From assembly GCF_048569485.1 (NCBI RefSeq), contig NC_134354.1:336367643-336431642 (forward strand): 64,000 nt of DNA, given 5' to 3'. Origin of the DNA: Anomaloglossus baeobatrachus. Its lineage: Eukaryota > Chordata > Amphibia > Anura > Aromobatidae. How positions within the stretch are numbered: the stretch's first letter is position 1; each line of letters starts with the position of its first letter. Below are positions 45,044 to 57,000 of the stretch, one piece after another. The notes below the pieces were generated by a model. The model made no database searches and was not told the origin of the DNA. It saw only the letters and a list, made by a program, of their open reading frames with translations. A program made the position numbers and the translations under genes.

Positions 45044-48000
45044 CTAGCAATAGTACCAGGGCATTGCCCGGGATATGTCTGTCTATCTATATTCTGTCTG
45101 TGTGTCTGTCTCTGTGTGTATGTGTAAGTGGCTCTGTCTGTGTGTCAGGCTCTATCCATGTCTGTCTGTCTGTTTATGTCTATCTCTATGTCTGTCTCTG
45201 TATCAGTCTCTCTATCTATGTGTCTGTCCTCCTCTGTCTTCTTTCCCCTTCTGTCTTTCCCCCTTTGTCTCTTTCCCCCCTCTGTCTGTCTCTTTCCCAG
45301 TCTGTCTCTTTTCCCCCCTCTTTCTGTCTCTTCCCCCCTCTGTCTCTTCCCCCCTCTGTCTCTTCCCCCCTCTGTCTCTTCCCCCCTCTGTCTCTTCCCC
45401 CCTCTGTCTCTTCCCCCCTCTGTCTCTTCCCCCCTCTGTCTCTTCCCCCCTCTGTCTCTTTCCCCCTCTGTCTCTTTCCCCCTCTGTCTCTTTCCCCCTC
45501 TGTCTCTTTCCCCCTCTGTCTCTTTCCCCCTCTGTCTCTTTCCCCCTCTGTCTCTTTCCCCCTCTGTCTCTTTCCCCCTCTGTCTCTTTCCCCCTCTGTC
45601 TCTTTCCCCCTCTGTCTCTTTCCCCCTCTGTCTCTTTTCCCCCTCTGTCTCTTCTCCCCTCTGTTTCATTCCCCCGCTGTCTCTTTTCCCCCTCTGTCTC
45701 TTCCCCCCCTCTGTCTCTTTTCCCCCCTCTGTCTCTTTTCCCCCCTCTGTCTGTCTCTTTCCCAGTCTGTTTCATTCCCCTCTGTCTCTTTTCCCCTCTG
45801 TCTCTTTTCCCCTCTGTCTCTTTTCCCCTCTGTCTCTTTTCCCCTCTGTCTCTTTTCCCCTCTGTCTCTTTTCCCCTCTGTCTCTTTTCCCCTCTGTCTC
45901 TTTTCCCCTCTGTCTCTTTTCCCCTCTGTCTCTTTTCCCCTCTGTCTCTTTTCCCCTCTGTCTCTTCCCCCCTCTGTCTCATTCCCCGTCTGTATTTTTC
46001 CCCTCTGTCTCTTTTCCCCCTCTGTCTCTTCCCCCCCCTCTGTCTCTTTTCCCCCCCTCTGTCTCTTTCCCCCCCTCTGTCTCTTTTCCCCCCCTCTGTC
46101 TCTTTTCCCCCCCTCTGTCTCTTTTCCCCCCCTCTGTCTCTTTTCCCCCCCTCTGTCTCTTTTCCCCCCCTCTGTCTCTTTTCCCCCCCTCTGTCTCTTT
46201 TCCCCCCCTCTGTCTCTTTTCCCCCCCTCTGTCTCTTTTCCCCCCCTCTGTCTCTTTCCCCCCCCTCTGTCTCTTCCCCCCCCCTCTGTCTCTTTTCCCC
46301 CCCTCTGTCTCTTTTCCCCCCCTCTGTCTCTTTTCCCCCCCTCTGTCTGTCTCTTTCCCAGTCTGTTTCATTCCCCTCTGTTTCATTCCCCTCTGTCTCT
46401 TTTCCCCTCTGTCTCTTTTCCCCTCTGTCTCTTTTCCCCTCTGTCTCTTTTCCCCTCTGTCTCTTTTCCCCTCTGTCTCTTTTCCCCTCTGTCTCTTTTC
46501 CCCTCTGTCTCTTTTCCCCTCTGTCTCTTTTCCCCTCTGTCTCTTCCCCCCTCTGTCTCATTCCCCGTCTGTATTTTTCCCCTCTGTCTCTTTTCCCCCT
46601 CTGTCTCTTCCCCCCCTCTGTCTCTTTTCCCCCCTCTGTCTCTTTTCCCCCCTCTGTCTCTTTTCCCCCCTCTGTCTCTTTTCCCCCCTCTGTCTGTCTC
46701 TTTCCCAGTCTGTCTCTTCCCCCCCTCTGTCTCTTTCCCCCTCTGTATTTTTCCCCTCTGTCTCTTTTACCCCCTCTGTCTCTTTCCCCCCTCTGTCTCT
46801 TTCCCCCCTCTGTCTCTTTTCCCCCCTCTGTCTCTTTTCCCCCTCTGTCTCTTTTCCCCCCTCTGTCTCTTTCCCCCCCTCTGTCTCTTTTCCCCCCTCT
46901 GTCTCTTTCCCCCCCTCTGTCTCTTTCCCCCCCCTCTGTCTCTTTTCCCCCCTCTCTCTTTTCCCCCCTCTGTCTCTTTCCCCCCCTCTGTCTCTTTTCC
47001 CCCCTCTGTCTGTCTCTTTGACTGTCTCTCTCTCTCTGTCTCTTTCCCTGTTTGCCTCTTTCTCTGTCTGTGCTTATGTCTCTTTGTCTATTTCTGTCTC
47101 TCTCTGTCTGTCTCCCCACTGACATCTTATTACCTCACACATAAGCTTCTTATACTAACAATTTATTTTGTTCCTATAGCAACCACTCACAGCTCCTTAA
47201 TAAGCTGTAGCTCTTATCTCCATTGATTTTAATGGCGACAGGTGTTTTGGACAGTAACTGTAAAGCGCAGGGCTAAATTTTCCTGTCAAAACATAGTCTA
47301 TGATGTTCCCAATTTCGTGATTGCAAACGTGACAGTGCGAATTACTTTAGCGGACATACACACACACACACACATACATACATACTCAACTTTATATAAT
47401 ATAAATATATATATCTAATATATAAAGCTGAATGTGTGTATGTGTGTGTGTGTGTATGTCCGGGATTGGCATCTGCACCGTCGCAGCTACAGCCACAACA
47501 TTTTGCACACTCACACTTCTGGACCCAGAGAGCATCATAGGCTATGTTTGAGGGGAAATTTTAACCCCGCGCTTTACAGTTATTCACCAAAAAACCTGCC
47601 TCCATTAAAATGAATGGAGCTGGGAGCCACAGTGCAGCCAAAACTTCAGAAGAATGCGCAGCCACGCCCTTAAATGGAATGTTGGCATGACACAATGCAG
47701 CCAGGGAAAGAGACAGACACAGACAGGGTAAGAGACAGACACAAAGAGACAGACACAGACAAAGAGACAGACTGACAGGGAAAGAGACAGACAGGGAAAG
47801 AGAGGGAAAGAGACAGACAGGTTAAGAGACAGATACAGACAATGAGACAGAGACAGACACAGGGAAACAGACAGGGAAAGAAAGAGAGGGAAAGAGACAG
47901 ACAGGGTAAGAGACAGAAAAAAGACAGGTAAAGAGACAGACACAGGGAAAGAGACAGAGGGAAAGAGACAGACAGGGGAAGTGGCAGAGATAGACAGACA

Positions 48001-51000
48001 GGGAAAGAGATTGAGACAGACGGAGAAAGAGACAGAGACAGTCAGAGACAGACAGGAAAAGAGACAGAGAGACAAAGAGATAGAGAGAGACAGAGAGATA
48101 TATACAGAGGGGGAGACAGACAGAGAATGGGAGAGAAACAGAGACAGTTACTATCCCGGGCAGCGGATATTGTGCGCAGAATAAATTTTTGTTAATACAT
48201 TCTATTTTGTTAACAACAGTTATTAACCCGGGTAGTACAGCTAGTATATATATATATTATATATATATATATAATATATATATACACATGATCATATTGG
48301 TAGCGTATAAGCTGCTTCCTATAAACATTCACAAGACTTACATGTTTGCGGAAGAGCTCAGCATATGATCCCAGCTGGGGGTCGGCTTCTCTGACAAACT
48401 GCATGACTTCTTCCATGCTCCATAATGAAGGGTCACGAGATCCCTGCCGAGCATTTGCACTCCTCTCCGGCTCTAAGGTAAGAAGAATGAGAGACATCGG
48501 TGCACATTATACAACTGAGCAGTTAGAGAAGACGTCAGAGTAACATGGGCTTTGCCAGCGTCAGACGCAGCATTTATCTATGTCCTATGCTGGCTCCCTG
48601 ACTTTCTCGGCTCTGCTTGTGAACCCGCATCTCTCCCGGCAGATTATGGCGTGATGATCAGCCACCATCTGCCTCTAACATCCGCGAGTGGAGTGGAGCT
48701 CACGGTTGTTCACCTGTGACAGTGCCATTTACAGTGTGCCGGAGGGGGGTATGTCATTCTATTCGATAATCAGCATGCCCGTGACCGCGCAGCATCAATG
48801 GGTTGCCATGATGGACGGCGCTCTGCTAAACACCCCCATGCCTGTCATGATGATACTCCTGTGAAAGTCAGCACGTGACTGGTGTTCATAGGAGACTATC
48901 ATTTTTGTTATATACAGCAATACTGTGGCATTGCTCTATATAGCAGAAGAAATCAGATGATTGAAGGTTCAAGTCCCCTAAGGGGGTATAAAAAATACTA
49001 TAAAAAAAGGTTTTAAAAAAATATATGAAATTCAAATTTTGCTCCTTTTCTCCAATTAAAAATGAATAAAAAAATTAATAGAAACATATTTGGTATTGAT
49101 GCATTCATTAGAGTCTGATCTATCAAAAAATAAAATAAATTAATCCGATTGTTAAATCACACAATGCAATGAGGAAAAAAAATCAAAACTCCAGAATTAC
49201 ATTATTTTGGTTACAGCAACAACAAAAAACAATGTAATAAGAGGCGATCAAAAGATCGGATCTACCCCAAAATGATAGCAATAAAAACATTGGCTCAGGG
49301 TGCAAAAAAGAAGTCCTCACACCGCTCCATAGCCCAAAAATGTACAACGTCATGGCTCTCAAAAAATGGTGCTTTATCATGTTTACTTTAAAAATAATAC
49401 TTTAAAGTAAAAAAAAACAACTATTGTGAAATACCAATTACTGATAATTAGTTCATATTACCATATATGAATATACATTGCTGATCTTTAGAATTACATT
49501 TGTTTTTTACATTTGTCTGTGAAAAATACTGTTGTGTTTGTGATGTTTTCCAGAAAAAGAAGATATCAAATTGGTAATCCTGTCACAAGGGCATATTTGT
49601 ACTCCAAATTCACTTCAATGCAGAGAATATATAGAAAAAATAGCATACACTATTAAAGGGAATCTGTCATCAGATTTTTACTATGTAATCTGAGAGCAGC
49701 ATAATGTAGGGACAGACAGCCTGATTCTAGCAATGTGTCACTTACTAGGCTGTGTTTTGCTCTTTCAATACAATCAGTGTTTAATCAGCAGGAGATTATC
49801 ACTACAGGACAACCTGCCTCGTAGACTGTTTACACTCCCTTTACTGATTAACACCTCTCTATACAATGTTCACAGATAGCTGTGGTGTGGGCATCTTTCC
49901 ACAGCTCACCAACTGACCTCTGCTAGATCTGCAACACAGGAAACTGTGATTGTATGTATCACAACTGCTGCACGCACTATACGGATACATCACTGGAATC
50001 AGTGTCTCTGCCCCTACATCATGCTGCTATCAATTACATAACAAAAACCTGCTGACTGATTCCCTTTAGAGAAGGCCTGTTAAAGGTTTAAAGTCTCAAT
50101 TTTTATATATTTATTTTTTCCTGTTGCTGCCCTGAGTGTTCTGGTAATTTTTTTTATTTTTTTATTATCTGCCATATTACTCCAGAGATATAATCTGGTT
50201 TCTTTAGCGCTATTTTTTATGCTATTTACCAAGGTGGCATTTCTTTAGATGCTCTGCATTAAGCTGTGAGCAACACCGGTTATTAATGCAGTAGGAATGA
50301 AATGTGAATAATAACTGGCCATTCTCTATATACATATTGGGGTCCGCTCTGGCCTACAGTAATGAGCAATATACAGCTCACTAGTTCGCTCACATTATTA
50401 GTAGTGAGAGCACTATGATTTCACATTGCAGCCCATAGTGCCCAAGCCCTTCATCAGTGCAGCTAATAAGGACAGTCCGCAACATGGGAACACATGATGG
50501 ACAGCTACTTCTCCCCATCCCGAAATAAATATCACCAAAACATGGTCTTGACTACAAACGCTTGTTTTTTGATGTAGATAAAGGAAAAGTTGTAGAAAGA
50601 CATCTCTGAATGGAGAGTAGAAAGGATCGGACATGTCAATATTCAATATTAGATATTATATTAGGCATCTGTCTGCCATAAGGAGCGAGGACACCAAAAG
50701 CCTGATACAGAATTGCATTTTATGAAACTAACTCTTCTTTTAGTGATACAGTCAGGGCCAGAAATATTTGGACAGTGACACAAGTTTTGTTATTTTAGCT
50801 GTTTACAAAAACATGTTCAGAAATACAATTATATATATAATATGGGCTGAAAGTGCACACTCCCAGCTGCAATATGAGAGTTTTCACATCCAAATCAGAG
50901 AAAGGGTTTAGGAATCATAGCTCTGTAATGCATAGCCTCCTCTTTTTCATGGGACCAAAAGTAATTGGACAAGGGACTCTAAGGGCTGCAATTAACTCTG

Positions 51001-54000
51001 AAGGCGTCTCCCTCGTTAACCTGTAATCAATGAAGTAGTTAAAAGGTCTGGGGTTGATTACAGGTGTGTGGTTTTGCATTTGGAAGCTGTTGCTGTGACC
51101 AGACAACATGCGGTCTAAGGAACTCTCAAATTGAGGTGAAGCAGAACATCCTGAAAAAAAAGAAAAAATCCATCAGAGAGATAGCAGACATGCTTGGAGT
51201 AGCAAAATCAACAGTCGGGTACATTCTGAGAAAAAAGGAATTGACTGGTGAGCTTGGGAACTCAAAAAGGCCTGGGCGTCCACGGATGACAACAGTGGTG
51301 GATGATCGCCGCATACTTTCTTTGGTGAAGAAGAACCCGTTCACAACATCAACTGAAGTCCAGAACACTCTCAGTGAAGTAGGTGTATCTGTCTCTAAGT
51401 CAACAGTAAAGAGAAGACTCCATGAAAGTAAATACAAAGGGTTCACATCTAGATGCAAACCATTCATCAATTCCAAAAATAGACAGGCCAGAGTTAAATT
51501 TGCTGAAAAACACCTCATGAAGCCAGCTCAGTTCTGGAAAAGTATTCTATGGACAGATGAGACAAAGATCAACCTGTACCAGAATGATGGGAAGAAAAAA
51601 GTTTGGAGAAGAAAGGGAACGGCACATGATCCAAGGCACACCACATCCTCTGTAAAACATGGTGGAGGCAACGTGATGGCATGGGCATGCATGGCTTTCA
51701 ATGGCACTGGGTCACTTGTGTTTATTGATGACATAACAGCAGACAAGAGTAGCCGGATGAATTCTGAAGTGTACCGGTATATACTTTCAGCCCAGATTCA
51801 GCGAAATGCCGCAAAGTTGATCGGACGGCGCTTCATAGTACAGATGGACAATGACCCCAAGCATACAGCCAAAGCTACCCAGGAGTTCATGAGTGCAAAA
51901 AAGTGGAACATTCTGCAATGGCCAAGTCAATCACCAGATCTTAACCCAATTGAGCATGCATTTCACTTGCTCAAATCCAGACTTAAGACGGAAAGACCCA
52001 CAAACAAGCAAGACCTGAAGGCTGCGGCTGTAAAGGCCTGGCAAAGCATTAAGAAGGAGGAAACCCAGCGTTTGGTGATGTCCATAGGTTCCAGACTTAA
52101 GGCAGTGATTGCCTCCAAAGGATTCGCAACAAAATATTGAAAATAAAAATATTTTGTTTGGGTTTGGTTTATTTGTCCAATTACTTTTGACCTCCTAAAA
52201 TGTGGAGTGTTTGTAAAGAAATGTGTACAATTCCTACAATTTCTATCAGATATTTTTGTTCAAACCTTCAAATTAAACATTACAATCTGCACTTGAATTC
52301 TGTTGTAGAGGTTTCATTTCAAATCCAATGTGGTGGCATGCAGAGCCCAACTCGCGAAAATTGTGTCACTGTCCAAATATTTCTGGACCTAACTGTATGT
52401 TAGAGATAATCCCTGACCTCCATTGGTGTCAGGATGGCCACAGCTCAGACTTTTACCAGAATCTGACCCAATGCTCTGAAGAAATGGTTCTTACAATACT
52501 GTGCCATGCTTGTAGCAAAAGTCTCTCAAAACTGCCCAATGGATTGAAAGAGCATATCATAGAAGTGGACTACGTCGGAGAACTGAGACAATGAAAGGGC
52601 CAATGTAACCTCTCTACCTCTTTACCTACAAACCGTCAACATAGTGGTGGCTTTCCTGGACTTTCCTGGACTTTGCAACCACTTCCACACTCAGCATTCA
52701 GAGCCTGGGATGCCCCTTTATATATGCTGTACCCTGTAGTACTACTTACCACCTGAGCTCAGTCGGCGTACAGTGCCTTGGGACAGGCTGCTAGGCTGAT
52801 GGTGAATCCGAAAGGAAGGAGACCGATATTCCTTAGAGATTCTACATGGGTTTGGGCTACTAGGAGATTCTGCAGGACCCAGACGATGCTCAATAGATCC
52901 TGGAAGCCCAGCATCATTCAGGAACGTTTCTCCTGGAGACATACAAAGTCTAATGTTACTACTCTGTATTCCTTATTCCCTGATGTATATAGATGATGTC
53001 AATAATTAGAAAAACATGGCTGCTGTCTTCCAGAAACAGCTCCCATCTATCTGCACTTAGCTCCATTGACGTGAATAGGAAAGAGCTGCAATACCACACA
53101 CTAAAGATACAATGGCAGACACAACCCTTTGACAAGTGAGGTGATGTTTTTGGAAGAAAGCACCTACATGATTCTTATCCATGAAGTCATTTTTTTAATA
53201 TTACCTTCTGATGCATGGCAATCACTCTTTGGTACTTTGGGACACAGGGGGGCATTGTATGGAGGTATTTCTTGAGAGAATCTCTTGAATCCTCTGCCTG
53301 GACCATGGAGATTGCCCTCAAAATGACACCTTTCTAAGAAATAGCAAAATGGTGTTAAATCACTGTACATGAAGGGGAGGTTAAGGCAATATTAACTAAG
53401 ACTACATATATCATACACCCTAAACATTGACATTGGTACCTGTTAGATACCGCTCATTCTCATACGATCCAGCATGTGGTGGGGGATTCTGCGTGAACGG
53501 CTGGTTTCCAAATAAGTTGTCACTACGCAGGTTCCGGCAAAGCTTCTCCAGAAAGCGGAGGACATGCACAATACTGTTTACTGCTGGAAGGTTTAGTGTG
53601 TGCTGCTCCCTCTCAAATACCGCTGCAAAATAAGATTGATAGGAACTAAAAATCAATTGCGAAAATTAACTATGAAACAGTAGGTTATCCCAAACAGGTA
53701 CGGGCCATCTACATCAGGATGCATCAGATAGAAGCTGTCTGAACGGCCTACCATCTAATGCTGAGGGACACAGCGGTCCTTTTTTCCCTTTCACTACCTG
53801 GTGATTTTTAGTTTTTCCTCCCCTTCCTGCAAGAGCCATAACTTTTTATTTTTCCATCAATATAGTCATAGGATCGCTTGTTTTTTGTGGGACAAGTTGT
53901 ACTTTTGAATGACACCATACATTTTACCATATAATGCATTGGAAATAGGAAAAAAAAATTCCAAGCGTGGTGAAATTGCAAAAAAAAAGTGCAATTCCAC

Positions 54001-57000
54001 AATTTTAATTTCTTTTATTTACCGTGTCCTTTGTATATGTTACAACTGACTTGGCAGTATGATTCTCCAGGTCAGTACGATTATGTAAAGATGTATACAC
54101 TGCTGTTTGTTATATTCACCGTGCTCCCCATATGATAAAACTGACCTGGCAGTATGGTTCCCCAGGACAGTATGAGTTCATTGATATCAAACATGTACTG
54201 TGTGTAATATATATATAAAATAAAATAAAGTAAAATAATAAATTAATATATATATATATTATTTTACTTTATTTTATTTTTTTTTAATTAAGTGGAGAAA
54301 GAAATTCGGAAGTTTTCAAAGAAAAAAAAAATACTCTGGCGCTGTTTTCAAATAATCGGAATATTTTCATTTTTCGGGATCTTTGGCTAAGTGATGGCTT
54401 GATTTTTTTGTGACCTCAGCTGACGTTTTTACTGAAGCAGGTTAATTACTGTTGTCTACACTTTTGCCTCGGCCCATTGTACATTTTTGTAATATTTAAA
54501 ATGTAAAAGATGAAAATTGTTTTTTTTTTCCTATAATACAAAGTAAATGTGTCATCTTTAACTTTATGCCTTTTAGTGATCATTTCATTTGCAACTTTCT
54601 TAACAGTTCACAATAACAGTAATTTTAACCGGGGGTGTTCAAACTTTTATATGCCACTGGGTATATGTACTAGAATGCTGGCACAGCAGTATACCATGTA
54701 GGGCAAAAATAAAATGTATGGTCAAAGTTAAAGTGGTATTCCCATCTCCAAAATCCTATCTCAATATTTAGAAGGTGTAATAATAATAATAATGTTACCA
54801 AATACCTCCTTAGAAATGTGGTATAGTTCTCCTGATATAGCCATGTATTTTACCTCATGTGCAGGGTATTGCAGTTAAGGTATCTATGGTTACGTCAACT
54901 CATATAGTGACAGTTAGTTGCACGTGGACGTAACCATGGATACCCAAGCTGCAATGCCCTGCACATTAGGTAAGAGAAGTAGCTATATCAGGAGAACTAA
55001 ACTACATTTCTGCTTAGAGGTATTTGCTGATATTATAATTATTATTACACCTACTACATACTGGGATAGGATCTTGGAGATGAGAATAACTCTTTAAGTT
55101 CCCAACTGTAAAGCTAAATTCACAATATGTTTGCATCATATAGCAGACATATGATTAAAAAAAATCATTCTTAAAAAAGACAACTATATGGCAATTGTAT
55201 ACTTTTTTCCGACAGATCAGTAAAAAAAGCTATATAGCTGGCATTGGCTTTTTTACTTGAGAAATATACCTTTCAAGCACATGCAAACACATATCTGAAT
55301 GTTTATATGCATCTGCTGTTTTGCTCCAAAGGAACAGCTTTTCGTATACCTCTATCCCATTGTAACACGAGATGCTATAGCATACGTTTGGGTATTGTGC
55401 AGGGCTTTGGTGGAGCGTACCTGTACAACACAAAACTCGCCTCTTGGGTTGCATTGTAAAAAGGCAGACAATTATCTGCCCAAAAAGCAAAAACATTAAT
55501 TTGTCAAAAAAAAAAAAAAATATACGTGGTTAAAAAAACATCATTCTAGGCAGCACCAGTCCTGCGTACAGAACACGTGCTGCCGAGAAGAATGACCGTC
55601 CATCCGAGCTGTGCACGTAGGAAGCATAGTCGGCCTGTCTAAACAGGCTATTAAATGAACTAGGCCTATTACATGTTAAAATGTACTCCGTGTGGGAAGT
55701 ATATCAATTAGATCAGGGGTGGGGAACCTCCGGCCCGCGGGCCGCATGCGGCCCGCCATGACCTTTTTCCCGGGGGAGGCAGTGCTCGTGCTGTCACCGC
55801 GGTCTTGCTGCCGCCGGCCCTTTAAATCCACACATTGCTGTTTGTGCTGCAATGTGTTCTCCCGTCGGCCAGTGTTTACTATGTGGGCGGGTCCACATCA
55901 GCCTCACAGCGTCCAGCGTTGTGTGTCCGCCCCCTGCCTTCCGGAGATCAGTGCCTGCCTTCTCCTTCTGATGCAGTGTGTCCGGCTCCTGCACTCCGGT
56001 GATGTGAATGCCATGCTGCTGTGAGTCCAGCTCCGACCCTCTGCTGCTATGTGCCCTGCCCAATGCTTTGTGCCTAAAACCCAGTTCTGTAAACCCTCTC
56101 CCCCAGAGTTGCATGAAACTCTCAGCACAGTGTGCCCCCCAATGTCCTGCGTGCACCCCTCCCCCAGTCCTGTGTGCACCCCTCCTCCAGTCCTGTGTGC
56201 AGCCCCCCAAGTCCTGTGTGCACCCCCCACACAATCCTGTGTGCAGCCCCCCAGTCCTATGTGCACCCCCCACACAATCCTGTGTGCAGCCCCCCCAGTC
56301 CTATGTGCACCCCCCACACAATCCTGTGTGCAGCCACCCCAGTCCTATGTGCAACCCATCACCCAGTCCTGTGTGCAGCCCCCCAATGTCCTGTGTGCAC
56401 CCACCACACAATCCTGTGTGCAGCCCCCCCAGTCTTATGTGCTGCCCATCACCCAGTCCTGTGTGCAGCCCCCTCAGTCCTTTGTGCTGCCCATCACCCA
56501 GTCCTGCGTGCAGCCCCCCCAGTCCTGTGTGCCGCCCATCACCCAGTCCTGTGTGCCGCCCATCACCCAGTCCTGTGTGCCGCCCATCACCCAGTCCTGT
56601 GTGCCGCCCCCCCAGTCCTTTGTGCTGCCCATCACCCAGTCCTGCGTGCAGCCCCCCCAGTCCTGTGTGCCGCCCATCACCCAGTCCTGTGTGCCGCCCA
56701 TCACCCAGTCCTGTGTGCCGCCCATCACCCAGTCCTGTGTGCCGCCCATCACCCAGTCCTGTGTGCCGCCCCCCCAGTCCTGTGTGCCGCCCATCACCCA
56801 GTCCTGTGTGCCGCCCATCACCCAGTCCTGTGTGCCGCCCATCACCCAGTCCTGTGTGCCGCCCATCACCCAGTCCTGTGTGCCGCCCATCACCCAGTCC
56901 TGTGTGCCGCCCATCACCCAGTCCTGTGTGCCGCCCCCCAATGTCCTGTGTGCACCCACCACACAATCCTGTGTGCAGCCCCCCCAGTCTTATGTGCTGC

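Noticed and set aside
45060-45080. CCCGGG-containing ends of element V as a hammerhead ribozyme of a Penelope-like element
   Set aside because: I could not find the conserved CTGATGA and GAAA core with the required stems, so the family is left open.
45064-47226. Open frames of 640-720 residues rich in Pro, Leu, Ser on the plus strand and Arg, Glu, Gly on the minus strand
   Set aside because: They are translations of the CTCTGTCTCTTTTCCCC minisatellite, open in all frames because the unit has no stop, with no domain and no splice context.
48210-48497. A single 95-residue minus-strand gene around the SAM-like sequence
   Set aside because: The frame runs through a clear acceptor and donor into (TA)n. 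It is one exon of scml4, not an independent small gene.
51064-51107. Upstream ATG giving a 358-residue Tc1 transposase
   Set aside because: The added N-terminal residues are not part of the family protein; the family start MRSKELSN lies at 51108 in another frame.
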